A stretch of 28,847 bases of DNA from assembly GCA_963600315.1 (NCBI GenBank), contig CAVCAW010000052.1:1-28847 (forward strand). The letters are read 5' to 3'. Under the pieces are notes generated by a model. The model worked only from the letters and a program-made list of their open reading frames with translations. It searched no databases and was not told where the DNA came from. This stretch comes from UBA6382 sp963600315 (GTDB lineage Bacteria; Bacteroidota; Bacteroidia; Bacteroidales; Bacteroidaceae). Positions 1 through 8,049 of this stretch are shown in pieces. Numbering within the stretch: position 1 is the first letter of the stretch; each line of letters opens with the position of its first letter. Position numbers and translations under genes: made by a program.

Positions 1-890
1 AGATGGATGGCGCTATCATCGTAGTTGCTGCTACTGATGGTCCTATGCCTCAGACTCGTGAACATATCCTTCTCGCTCGTCAGGTGAACGTGCCTCGTCT
101 TGTTGTGTTCCTCAACAAGTGTGACATGGTTGACGACGAAGAAATGCTTGAACTCGTTGAAATGGAAGTTAGAGAGCTTCTCGAGTCTTATGACTTCGAA
201 GAGGATACTCCTATCATCCGCGGTTCTGCCCTTGGTGCCCTTAACGGTGTAGCTGAGTGGGAAGACAAGATTATGCAGCTGATGGACGCTTGCGACACCT
301 GGATTCAGGAGCCTGTTCGCGACGTTGAGAAGCCTTTCTTGATGCCTGTAGAGGATGTCTTCTCTATCACAGGTCGTGGTACAGTGGCTACTGGTCGTAT
401 CGAGACTGGTATCATCAAGGTTGGTGACGAAGTTCAGATTCTCGGTCTTGGCGAGGACAAGAAGTCGGTTGTTACCGGTGTTGAAATGTTCCGCAAGATC
501 CTTGATGAGGGTGAGGCTGGTGACAACGTAGGTCTGCTTCTCCGTGGTATCGACAAGGCAGAAATCAAGCGTGGTATGGTTATCACTCACCCGGGTGTAA
601 TCAAGCCTTACAAGAAGTTCAAGGCTTCTATCTACGTATTGAAGAAGGAAGAAGGTGGTCGTCACACTCCATTCGGTAACAAGTATCGTCCTCAGTTCTA
701 CCTCCGCACCATGGACTGCACCGGTGAGATCTCTCTCCCAGAAGGAACTGACATGGTAATGCCTGGCGATAACGTAGAAATCACTGTAGAGCTTATCTAC
801 GCTGTAGCCCTCAACGTAGGTCTCCGTTTCGCTATCCGCGAAGGTGGTCGTACCGTTGGTTCTGGTCAGATTACCGAAATCATGGACTAA
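1..890 (+). CDS. tuf: Elongation factor Tu (EF-Tu), 5' end outside window
   Basis: This GTPase delivers aminoacyl-tRNA to the ribosomal A site. The window opens inside the G domain, just after the DxxG region: the first readable residues are MDGAIIVVAATDGPMPQTRE, which in EF-Tu follow a Gln codon that is cut here. The guanine-specificity motif NKCD and the SAL motif (GSALGAL) follow, then domains 2 and 3 through to a normal C-terminus (GSGQITEIMD) and TAA. About 296 residues are visible of the usual 395 or so, so roughly 100 N-terminal residues, including the P-loop, lie upstream. The ATG at position 3 is an internal Met, not the start. A tRNA-Trp and secE follow on the same strand, the usual Bacteroidales order. 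Confidence 0.98.
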   Translation, partial: MDGAIIVVAATDGPMPQTREHILLARQVNVPRLVVFLNKCDMVDDEEMLELVEMEVRELLESYDFEEDTPIIRGSALGALNGVAEWEDKIMQLMDACDTWIQEPVRDVEKPFLMPVEDVFSITGRGTVATGRIETGIIKVGDEVQILGLGEDKKSVVTGVEMFRKILDEGEAGDNVGLLLRGIDKAEIKRGMVITHPGVIKPYKKFKASIYVLKKEEGGRHTPFGNKYRPQFYLRTMDCTGEISLPEGTDMVMPGDNVEITVELIYAVALNVGLRFAIREGGRTVGSGQITEIMD

Positions 891-928
891 TAGCTTAGTC
901 TTGAACAAAAGCTGACAAATATATAGAA

Positions 929-967
929 AGTCCCCTGTGTTGGACATATAATCTTGCGCAGGGGACT
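929..967 (+). other. Stem-loop between tuf and tRNA-Trp
   Basis: AGTCCCCTG (929-937) pairs perfectly with CAGGGGACT (959-967). One wobble and one further pair extend this to an 11-bp stem around a 17-base loop. Only a weak run (CCTTTA) follows, and the tRNA-Trp begins six bases later. It could be a leaky terminator of the tuf transcript or a processing signal that separates tuf mRNA from the tRNA; the sequence does not decide between these. Confidence 0.6.
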
Positions 968-972
968 CCTTT

Positions 973-1045
973 ACGGGAATAGCTCAGTTGGTAGAGCACT
1001 GGTCTCCAAAACCAGGTGTCGGGAGTTCGAGCCTCTCTTCCCGTG
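973..1045 (+). tRNA. tRNA-Trp (anticodon CCA)
   Basis: A full cloverleaf can be folded. The 7-bp acceptor stem is ACGGGAA with TTCCCGT, the D-arm is GCTC...GAGC, and the anticodon stem CTGGT/ACCAG closes the loop CTCCAAA, giving anticodon CCA. The T-arm is GGGAG/CTCTC with loop TTCGAGC (one G-T wobble). The discriminator is G and the 3' CCA is not encoded, so it must be added after transcription. The gene sits between tuf and secE, as in other Bacteroidales, and is probably co-transcribed with one or both. Confidence 0.97.
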
Positions 1046-1061
1046 CAAAAAAACAAAGTAT

Positions 1062-1253
1062 ATGTTGAATAAATTAGTCAAATACTGTAAAGGTTCTTAT
1101 GAGGAACTGGCCCACAAAATGACGTGGCCTACCCGTAATGAGCTTACTCACAAGGCGCTAATCGTATTATCTGCTTCCGTGATTATCGCTATTGTGGTGT
1201 TTGCCATGGACAAGTTGTTCGAGTTCGTGATGACAGCAGTATATCCTCATTGA
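1062..1253 (+). CDS. secE: Preprotein translocase subunit SecE
   Basis: SecE clamps the SecY channel in the inner membrane during protein export. The 63-residue product has the short bacterial single-span form: an amphipathic N-terminal stretch with the conserved SYEELAHKMTWPTRNEL segment (the W-P-T/S motif typical of SecE), then one hydrophobic helix (ALIVLSASVIIAIVVF, about residues 34-49) and a short tail. The ATG at 1062 is chosen because an in-frame start further upstream (954) would run through the tRNA-Trp gene. It lies 17 bases after the tRNA and 21 bases before nusG, so secE-nusG form the usual operon. No Shine-Dalgarno sequence is visible. Confidence 0.95.
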   Translation: MLNKLVKYCKGSYEELAHKMTWPTRNELTHKALIVLSASVIIAIVVFAMDKLFEFVMTAVYPH

Positions 1254-1274
1254 CTTCCTTAATAGTATTGCGCT

Positions 1275-1808
1275 ATGGCTGATATGAAATGGTACGTGCT
1301 TCGTGCAATTACTGGCAAGGAAAGCAAAGTTAAGGAGTATATTGACGCTGCTATAAGCAACGGTGCTTTTGGGGGTTATGTCGCCCAGGCGCTGGTGCCT
1401 ACGGAGAAGGTTGTTCAGGTGCGTAACGGTAAGCGTGTAGTCGCTGACCGTATTCTTTATTCTGGCTATGTGTATGTGCAAGCAGCCATGGTTGGTGAGA
1501 TATGTCACGCACTCCGCAATGTGCCTAACGTTGTTGGTATACTCGGCGGAATGGATAATCCTGCACCCATTAGACAAAGCGAAGTTGACAGGCTTATGGG
1601 TAACGCTGAAACTGAAGAGGTAGAGGTTGATAACGACTTCATTTTCTTGGTTGGCGAACAGGTCAAGGTTACTGACGGCCCGTTCACTTCTTTTAACGGT
1701 ATCATCAACGATGTTAATATCGAAAGAAAGAAGTTGACGGTCTTGGTCAAGGTTTTCGGTCGCGAGACGGCTTTGAATCTTGGTTTTGGGCAAGTTGAGA
1801 AACTTTAG
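1275..1808 (+). CDS. nusG: Transcription termination/antitermination factor NusG
   Basis: NusG binds the clamp of RNA polymerase, increases processivity and links transcription to Rho or the leading ribosome. The 177-residue product starts with the NGN fold (MKWYVLRAITGKESKVKEY, later LYSGYVYVQ and LRNVPNVVGILG) and ends with a KOW domain (GEQVKVTDGPFTSFNGII, about residues 125-145), the normal two-domain form without large insertions. The start at 1275 is used; a second in-frame Met at codon 4 is possible. It lies between secE and rplK, its near-universal location. Confidence 0.96.
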   Translation: MADMKWYVLRAITGKESKVKEYIDAAISNGAFGGYVAQALVPTEKVVQVRNGKRVVADRILYSGYVYVQAAMVGEICHALRNVPNVVGILGGMDNPAPIRQSEVDRLMGNAETEEVEVDNDFIFLVGEQVKVTDGPFTSFNGIINDVNIERKKLTVLVKVFGRETALNLGFGQVEKL

Positions 1809-1867
1809 TGTCGTTATGTTACGGGCGCACTGAAGCAATCTCGAAACAATTAAAAATATTAAAAACA

Positions 1868-2311
1868 ATGGCTAAAGAAGTTGCTGGAATAATCAAATTA
1901 CAGATTAAAGGCGGCGCTGCAAATCCTTCGCCTCCAGTTGGTCCTGCTCTCGGTTCGAAGGGCTTGAACATCATGGATTTCTGCAAGCAGTTTAATGCAC
2001 TGACGCAGAGCAAGGCAGGTAAGGTGTTGCCAGTAGTCATCACTTATTATGATGACAAAAGCTTTACATTTGTCATAAAGACTCCTCCTGCAGCAGTTCA
2101 GCTTATGGAAGCAGCCAAGGCAAAGAAGGGTTCGTCAGAGCCTAACCGCAAGAAGGTTGCCTCTGTTACATGGGATCAGATCAAGACTATAGCAGAAGAC
2201 AAAATGCCTGACTTGAACTGCTTCACCGTGGAGAGTGCGATGCGCTTGATCGCTGGTACTGCACGCAGTATGGGTATTACTGTAACCGGGGAATTTCCCG
2301 CAAACAACTAA
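1868..2311 (+). CDS. rplK: 50S ribosomal protein L11 (uL11)
   Basis: L11 binds 23S rRNA at the GTPase-associated centre and supports factor binding. The product is 147 residues. It opens MAKEVAGIIKLQIKGGAANP followed by the Pro/Gly segment SPPVGPALGSKGLNIMDF, which is the conserved N-terminal domain, and the rRNA-binding C-terminal domain ends GITVTGEFPANN. The ATG at 1868 gives the family length. An upstream extension of the open frame to 1808 would overlap the nusG stop and add 20 residues unlike L11, so it is rejected. The gap after nusG is 59 bases; rplA follows after 12. Confidence 0.97.
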   Translation: MAKEVAGIIKLQIKGGAANPSPPVGPALGSKGLNIMDFCKQFNALTQSKAGKVLPVVITYYDDKSFTFVIKTPPAAVQLMEAAKAKKGSSEPNRKKVASVTWDQIKTIAEDKMPDLNCFTVESAMRLIAGTARSMGITVTGEFPANN

Positions 2312-2323
2312 AATCTTCAAACA

Positions 2324-3019
2324 ATGAGTAAACTTACAAAAAACCAGAAGTTGACCGCCGGGAAGATTGAAGCAGGAAAGTCCTATACCCTTGCTGAAGC
2401 GTCTGAACTCCTCAAGGAGATTACGACGACTAAGTTTGATGCCTCTGTAGATATGGACGTGCGTTTGGGTGTTGACCCTCGCAAGGCTAATCAGATGGTA
2501 CGCGGTGTCTGCACATTGCCTAATGGCACTGGTAAGACCGTAAGGGTGTTGGTTCTGTGTACTCCCGACAAGGAAGCCGAGGCAAAAGCTGCCGGAGCTG
2601 ACTATGTAGGTCTCGACGAGTATATTGAAAAAATCAAGGGCGGCTGGACAGACGTTGACGTAGTAATCACTATGCCTGCAGTAATGGGCAAACTCGGTCC
2701 TTTGGGTCGTGTGCTCGGTCCCCGCGGACTTATGCCTAACCCGAAGGCTGGTACGGTGACAATGGATGTTGCCAAGGCTGTTACTGAGGTCAAGGCCGGT
2801 AAGATTGATTTCAAAGTCGACAAGTCAGGTATTATACATGCCTCAATCGGCAAGATTTCATTTGAACCAGGCAAGATTGTAGAAAACGCAAGTGCGTTTA
2901 TGTCTACTATCATGAAGCTCAAGCCTTCTACCGCCAAAGGTACATATGTGAAGAGCGTTTTCATCTCGACTACCATGAGTAGAGGTATCAAGATTGATCC
3001 TAAATCTGTAGTTGAATAA
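2324..3019 (+). CDS. rplA: 50S ribosomal protein L1 (uL1)
   Basis: L1 forms the mobile L1 stalk near the E site that moves deacylated tRNA, and in many bacteria it represses its own operon. The 231-residue product has the family's usual length. Recognisable segments are DMDVRLGVDPRKANQMVRG near the N-terminus, the central MGKLGPLGRVLGPRGLMPNP signature, and the C-terminal YVKSVFISTTMSRGIKID. It lies 12 bases after rplK and 17 before rplJ, consistent with one operon. I could not identify a clear L1-binding operator before rplK. Confidence 0.97.
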   Translation: MSKLTKNQKLTAGKIEAGKSYTLAEASELLKEITTTKFDASVDMDVRLGVDPRKANQMVRGVCTLPNGTGKTVRVLVLCTPDKEAEAKAAGADYVGLDEYIEKIKGGWTDVDVVITMPAVMGKLGPLGRVLGPRGLMPNPKAGTVTMDVAKAVTEVKAGKIDFKVDKSGIIHASIGKISFEPGKIVENASAFMSTIMKLKPSTAKGTYVKSVFISTTMSRGIKIDPKSVVE

Positions 3020-3036
3020 TAACAAAGAAGTCAATC

Positions 3037-3549
3037 ATGAGAAAAGAAGATAAAAACGTAGTTATAGCTAATTTGGGTGAGCTGCTCACACAATATCCTC
3101 ACTTCTACATCGTAGATACCGAGGGTCTCAATGCTGAGCAGACTACAGCTCTCCGTCGTCTCTGCTTCAAGCAGAACATCAAGATGGTCACTGTCAAGAA
3201 TACGCTTTTCCAGAAGGCTCTTGAGGCGGCTGAAACTGATTTCACTCCTTTGTATGATTCGCTGAAAGGCACTACTTCTGTATTGTTCTCGGAGGTCGCA
3301 AATGTTCCAGGCAAGATGCTTAAGAACAACCCTAAGTCTGGCGTGAAGGCTCTCAAAGCCGCTTATGCCGAGGGTGGTTTCTTCAGTGGCGACCAGCTCG
3401 ATGCTTTGGCATCTCTCAAGAGCAAGGACGAACTTATTGCGGACGTTGTTGCTTTGCTTCAGTCTCCAATCAAGAATGTTGTATCGGCTCTCCAGTCAGG
3501 AGGCAACAATATTCATGGTGTCCTCAAGACTTTGAGCGAGCGTGCTTAA
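3037..3549 (+). CDS. rplJ: 50S ribosomal protein L10 (uL10)
   Basis: L10 anchors L7/L12 dimers to the ribosome and forms the base of the stalk. The 170-residue product shows the N-terminal rRNA-binding domain (TEGLNAEQTTALRRLCF, then MVTVKNTLFQKAL) and a C-terminal helix (PIKNVVSALQSGGNNIHGVL) that binds the L12 N-termini. Only 17 bases separate it from rplA, too short for the structured L10 leader found in many bacteria, so if L10 autoregulates here the site must lie elsewhere. The rplL gene follows after 69 A/T-rich bases. Confidence 0.96.
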   Translation: MRKEDKNVVIANLGELLTQYPHFYIVDTEGLNAEQTTALRRLCFKQNIKMVTVKNTLFQKALEAAETDFTPLYDSLKGTTSVLFSEVANVPGKMLKNNPKSGVKALKAAYAEGGFFSGDQLDALASLKSKDELIADVVALLQSPIKNVVSALQSGGNNIHGVLKTLSERA

Positions 3550-3618
3550 TGAAGTTCGTTGCTTGAAGCGCATTATTTAACATTTATTTAAGTATAAACA
3601 ATTTAATTTAGAATAAAA

Positions 3619-3996
3619 ATGGCAGATATTAAAGCTATTGCTGAAGAATTGGTAAATTTGACAGTAAAGGAAGTAAATGATTTGGTAACAGTTTTGAAGG
3701 AAGAATACGGCATCGAGCCTGCAGCTGCCGCTGTAGCTGTTGCTGGTCCTGCAGCCGGTGGCGCAGCTGAGGCTGCTGAGGAGAAGACTTCCTTTGACGT
3801 AGTGTTGAAGAGCGCTGGTGCTGCTAAACTTCAGGTTGTAAAGGCCGTTAAGGAAGCTTGTGGTCTTGGTCTGAAGGAAGCTAAGGAACTCGTAGACGCT
3901 GCTCCTAAGGCTGTTAAGGAAGGTGTTTCCAAGGACGACGCTGAGGCTCTGAAGAAGGCTATCGAAGAGGCTGGCGGCGAAGTGGAAATCAAGTAA
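3619..3996 (+). CDS. rplL: 50S ribosomal protein L7/L12 (bL12)
   Basis: bL12 recruits and activates the translational GTPases and is present in several copies per ribosome. The 125-residue product shows the N-terminal dimerisation helices (IKAIAEELVNLTVKEVNDL), an Ala/Gly/Pro-rich flexible hinge (about residues 36-58), and the globular C-terminal domain with the factor-binding segment LKEAKELVDAAPKAVKEGV. The upstream spacer (3550-3618) is A/T-rich and ends AGAATAAAAATG with no Shine-Dalgarno sequence, as expected in Bacteroidetes. A terminator-like hairpin follows, which could let bL12 be made in excess over RNA polymerase. Confidence 0.98.
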   Translation: MADIKAIAEELVNLTVKEVNDLVTVLKEEYGIEPAAAAVAVAGPAAGGAAEAAEEKTSFDVVLKSAGAAKLQVVKAVKEACGLGLKEAKELVDAAPKAVKEGVSKDDAEALKKAIEEAGGEVEIK

Positions 3997-4019
3997 TTCC
4001 CCTTAAGTTAGACATCATC

Positions 4020-4057
4020 GGTTAAGAATCCTCTGGTAGGGGGTTCTTAACCTTTTT
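4020..4057 (+). terminator. Intrinsic terminator/attenuator between rplL and rpoB
   Basis: GGTTAAGAATC (4020-4030) pairs with GGTTCTTAACC (4042-4052), with one wobble. Three further inner pairs make a stem of about 14 bp around the loop TGGTA, and TTTTT follows at 4053-4057. This is a textbook intrinsic terminator, but rpoB lies downstream on the same strand with no strong promoter match in between, so partial read-through is the likely mode, as at the known rplL-rpoB attenuator of Escherichia coli. Confidence 0.85.
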
Positions 4058-4211
4058 GTATCCGTATGCATATAAGTCCCGTATGTTTTGCGGAATTCCT
4101 GACACACGGTTTGTCAATGCTGACGCAAATGTTGCTGTGTAAACGATGTGGCAGGACTAGAGGGGCAACATAAAAAGAAATATTTACAACAAACGATAAC
4201 GCGCGTTTTTT

Positions 4212-7200
4212 ATGTCTCAGATAGTTAACAATAGAATTAATTTTGCGTCGATCAGAAAGCCGATGCCTTATCCTGATTTTCTGGATGTGCAGCTGAAGTC
4301 GTTCAGAGAATTCTTCCAGCTGGACACTCCTCCTGAATTGCGCAAGAATGATGGCTTGTATAAGGTTTTTGCTGAGAATTTCCCAATTTCTGACACTCGC
4401 AATAATTTTGTGCTTGAGTTTTTGGACTATTATATTGATCCTCCTCGCTATTCTATAGAGGAGTGTCTGATTGGTGGACTTACTTATAGTGTGCCATTGA
4501 GAGCTAAGCTCAAGTTGTATTGCACGGATCCTGACCATGAGGATTTTGACACTCAGATTCAGGACGTATTTCTGGGTCCTATTCCTTATATGACTGACAA
4601 TGGCACGTTTATTATCAATGGTGCCGAGCGTGTTGTCGTTTCGCAGCTTCACCGTTCGCCCGGTGTATTCTTCGGTTCGTCTACCCACTCTAATGGTACT
4701 AAGCTTTATTCGGCTCGTATCATTCCGTTTAAGGGCTCGTGGATAGAGTTTGCCACTGACATCAATAATGTGATGTATGCTTACATCGACCGTAAGAAGA
4801 AATTGCCTGTCACTACTTTATTGCGCGCTATCGGTTTTGAGAGTGACAAAGACATCCTTGATGTGTTTGATCTCGCAGAAGAGGTGAAGGTTAATAAGGC
4901 AAGCCTCAAGAAATATTATGGCAAGAAATTGGCATCGCGTGTGCTCCACAGCTGGATGGAGGACTTTGTTGATGAAGATACGGGTGAAGTTGTATCCGTT
5001 GAGCGCAACGAAGTGTTGGTAGAGCGTGATGCTGTGCTCGACGAAGACGTGGCAGCCAAGATTATTGAAAGCGGCACTAAGAAGATTCTTCTTCACAAGG
5101 AGGATAGTTCGGCTCTCGACTACTCGATAATTTTCAATACGTTCCAGAAGGATACGAGCAACTCTGAGATAGAAGCTATCTATACTATCTATCGTTCGTT
5201 GCGTAATGCTGACCCTGCCGATGATGCGAGTGCACGTGAGGTGATTAACAACTTGTTCTTCTCTGACCGCCGCTATGACTTGGGTGAAGTGGGTCGTTAT
5301 CGTATCAACCACAAACTTGGTTTGACGACTGACGCCAGTGTCCGCGTTCTTACTAAGGAAGACATTGTCGAGATAATCAAGTATCTCGTTCAACTGATAA
5401 ACTCAAAGGCTCAGCTTGATGATATCGACCACTTGAGCAACCGTCGTGTGCGTACGGTGGGCGAGCAGCTGGCCAACCAATTCAATATAGGTCTGACGCG
5501 CATGAGCCGCACTATCCGCGAGCGCATGAACGTAAGAGACTACGAGGTGTTCTCTCCTACGGACTTGATTAATTCGAAGACTGTTTCGTCTGTGATTAAT
5601 TCGTTCTTTGGAGCTAACCCGCTTTCGCAGTTTATGGACCAAACCAACCCATTGGCAGAGGTTACTCACAAACGCCGTTTGTCGGCTCTCGGTCCTGGTG
5701 GTCTTACTCGTGATCGCGCCGGATTTGAGGTGCGTGACGTACACTACACTCACTATGGTCGTTTGTGTCCTATCGAGTCGCCTGAAGGTCCTAACATCGG
5801 TCTGATTTCCTCGCTCTGTGTTTATGCGAAGATTAACGAACTTGGCTTCATCGAGACACCGTACCGCAAGGTTAATGACTCTGTTGTTGACTTGGACAAC
5901 GACCATATAGTATATCTGTCGGCCGAAGAGGAAGACCAGAAGATTATAGGTCAGGGTAACGCTCCTTTGAATGAAGACGGAACCTTCATACGTAAGGTGG
6001 TGAAATGCCGCCAGGATGCTGATTATCCTGTTGTGCCACCTTCTCAGGTGGAACTCATGGACGTGGCTCCGCAGCAGATTGCTTCTATTGCAGCAGCTTT
6101 GATTCCCTTCTTGGAGCACGATGATGCTCACCGTGCGTTGATGGGTTCTAACATGATGCGCCAGGCTGTGCCTCTGATTAGAACAGAACAGCCTATCGTA
6201 GGTACTGGAATAGAAAAACAGGTGTGTGAGGACTCTCGCACTATGATTGCGGCAGAGGGCGCAGGTGTAATAGAATATGTTGATGCCTCCAAGATTGTAA
6301 TCCGCTATGATCGCACTGATGACGAAGAGTTTGTAAGCTTTGACAGTTCAGTGAAGGAGTACAAGCTGCCTAAGTTCCGCCGTACAAACCAGAATATGAC
6401 GATTGACCTTAGACCTATATGCAAGACTGGCGATAGGGTTAAGGCTGGTGATATCCTTACTGAAGGTTATGCTACTGCTCAGGGCGAGTTGGCTCTTGGT
6501 CGTAACCTCTTGGTGGCTTACATGCCTTGGAAGGGTTATAACTATGAGGATGCTATTGTGCTCAACGAGCGTCTGGTGCGTGAGGATATTCTCACATCAG
6601 TACACGTTGATGAATACTCGCTCGCCGTACGCGAAACAAAGCGTGGTCAGGAAGAGTTTACGTCCGACATCCCCAATGTGAGCGAAGAGGCAACTAGAAA
6701 TCTCGACGAGAATGGTGTAGTACGCATTGGTGTACGCATTGAGCCGGGTGATATCCTCATTGGTAAGATTACGCCTAAGGGTGAGAGCGATCCGTCGCCA
6801 GAAGAGAAGCTGCTTCGTGCGATATTCGGAGACAGGGCTGGTGATGTTAAGGATGCTTCGCTGAAGGCTAATCCTTCTCTTTCGGGTGTGATTATTGACA
6901 AGCATATGTTTGCCCGTGCACAGAAGACACGTTCTTCGCGTGCGGAAGACAAGAAGATGCTTACCAAGATCCAGGAAGAGTTTGATGCTGACATAGCAAA
7001 GCTGAGAGAAATCCTCGTGGAGAAGCTCCTCGTTCTGACAAAAGACCAGACTTCTTGTGGAGTCAAGAATAATTTGGGAGAAACAGCTATACCTGAGGGA
7101 ACAAAGTTCACCAAAGCTATACTTGATACGCTTGACTACTCGTCTGTGCAGCTCAGTGGCTGGACTAAGGATGAGCATGCCAACCAGCTGATCTTTAAGC

Positions 7201-8021
7201 TTGTGATGAATTATCTCAAGAAATATAGAGAACGTGATGCTGAGCTCAAGCGCAAAAACTTTGCTGTCACTATCGGTGACGAACTGCCTTCGGGCGTTCT
7301 GCAGTTGGCCAAGGTGCTCGTAGCAAAGAAACGTAAGATTGGTGTCGGTGACAAGATGGCAGGTCGTCACGGTAACAAGGGTATCGTGTCGAAGATTGTA
7401 CGTCAGGAGGATATGCCGTTCCTTGAGGACGGAACCCCTGTGGACATTGTACTGAACCCTCTGGGTGTGCCTTCGCGTATGAACCTCGGTCAGATTTTCG
7501 AGGCTGTGCTTGGTTATGCCGGCAGCAAGATGGGTGTAAAGTTCGCTACCCCGATTTTTGACGGTGCGTCTTTGGCTGACCTTGAAGAGTGGACCGACAA
7601 GGCAGGTCTGCCTCACTTGGGTTCCACCCAGCTTTATGACGGTGCTACTGGTGAGAAGTTTGACCAAAAGGCCACGGTGGGTGTTACCTACATGCTGAAG
7701 CTCGGCCATATGGTTGAAGACAAGATGCATGCCCGTTCAATCGGTCCGTACTCTCTAATTACTCAGCAGCCACTTGGTGGTAAGGCACAGTTTGGTGGTC
7801 AGCGTTTCGGAGAGATGGAAGTCTGGGCATTGGAGGCCTTCGGTGCTTCTCACGTGCTACAGGAAATGCTTACTATCAAGTCAGACGACGTGGTAGGTCG
7901 TGCAAAGTCTTACGAGGCTATTGTGAAAGGCGACCCCATACCGACACCTGGTATTCCAGAGTCTCTCAACGTGCTTCTGCATGAATTGCGCGGTTTGGGT
8001 CTGAGCATTAAGTTAGATTAA
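4212..8021 (+). CDS. rpoB: DNA-directed RNA polymerase subunit beta
   Basis: RpoB is one of the two catalytic subunits of RNA polymerase. The 1269-residue product shows the expected landmarks: FIINGAERVVVSQLHRSPG in the N-terminal part, the rifampicin cluster LSQFMDQTNPL...THKRRLSALGPGGL, the region THYGRLCPIESPEGPNIGL, the KMAGRHGNKGIVSKI segment, and the C-terminal GGKAQFGGQRFGEMEVWAL. At the rifampicin site Q473, D476, H486, R489 and S491 match the sensitive residues at E. coli Q513, D516, H526, R529 and S531, so no common resistance change is present. The start at 4212 gives MSQIVNNRINFASIRKP. A 215-base spacer with an attenuator precedes it, and rpoC starts 28 bases after its stop. Confidence 0.98.
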   Translation: MSQIVNNRINFASIRKPMPYPDFLDVQLKSFREFFQLDTPPELRKNDGLYKVFAENFPISDTRNNFVLEFLDYYIDPPRYSIEECLIGGLTYSVPLRAKLKLYCTDPDHEDFDTQIQDVFLGPIPYMTDNGTFIINGAERVVVSQLHRSPGVFFGSSTHSNGTKLYSARIIPFKGSWIEFATDINNVMYAYIDRKKKLPVTTLLRAIGFESDKDILDVFDLAEEVKVNKASLKKYYGKKLASRVLHSWMEDFVDEDTGEVVSVERNEVLVERDAVLDEDVAAKIIESGTKKILLHKEDSSALDYSIIFNTFQKDTSNSEIEAIYTIYRSLRNADPADDASAREVINNLFFSDRRYDLGEVGRYRINHKLGLTTDASVRVLTKEDIVEIIKYLVQLINSKAQLDDIDHLSNRRVRTVGEQLANQFNIGLTRMSRTIRERMNVRDYEVFSPTDLINSKTVSSVINSFFGANPLSQFMDQTNPLAEVTHKRRLSALGPGGLTRDRAGFEVRDVHYTHYGRLCPIESPEGPNIGLISSLCVYAKINELGFIETPYRKVNDSVVDLDNDHIVYLSAEEEDQKIIGQGNAPLNEDGTFIRKVVKCRQDADYPVVPPSQVELMDVAPQQIASIAAALIPFLEHDDAHRALMGSNMMRQAVPLIRTEQPIVGTGIEKQVCEDSRTMIAAEGAGVIEYVDASKIVIRYDRTDDEEFVSFDSSVKEYKLPKFRRTNQNMTIDLRPICKTGDRVKAGDILTEGYATAQGELALGRNLLVAYMPWKGYNYEDAIVLNERLVREDILTSVHVDEYSLAVRETKRGQEEFTSDIPNVSEEATRNLDENGVVRIGVRIEPGDILIGKITPKGESDPSPEEKLLRAIFGDRAGDVKDASLKANPSLSGVIIDKHMFARAQKTRSSRAEDKKMLTKIQEEFDADIAKLREILVEKLLVLTKDQTSCGVKNNLGETAIPEGTKFTKAILDTLDYSSVQLSGWTKDEHANQLIFKLVMNYLKKYRERDAELKRKNFAVTIGDELPSGVLQLAKVLVAKKRKIGVGDKMAGRHGNKGIVSKIVRQEDMPFLEDGTPVDIVLNPLGVPSRMNLGQIFEAVLGYAGSKMGVKFATPIFDGASLADLEEWTDKAGLPHLGSTQLYDGATGEKFDQKATVGVTYMLKLGHMVEDKMHARSIGPYSLITQQPLGGKAQFGGQRFGEMEVWALEAFGASHVLQEMLTIKSDDVVGRAKSYEAIVKGDPIPTPGIPESLNVLLHELRGLGLSIKLD

Positions 8022-8049
8022 AATTACCTCTTTTACTTCATAAATCAAT

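Noticed and set aside
954..1061. Longer secE start at 954
   Set aside because: The extension would translate the tRNA-Trp gene.
3020..3036. L10 leader regulating rplJ
   Set aside because: Only 17 bases lie between rplA and rplJ, not enough for the known leader fold.
6597..7730. Long open frame (377 codons) on the minus strand inside rpoB
   Set aside because: It is antisense to the conserved catalytic part of rpoB, has no recognisable domain and reflects codon bias of the real gene. The same holds for the shorter minus-strand frames at 4818-5393 and 5403-6131.
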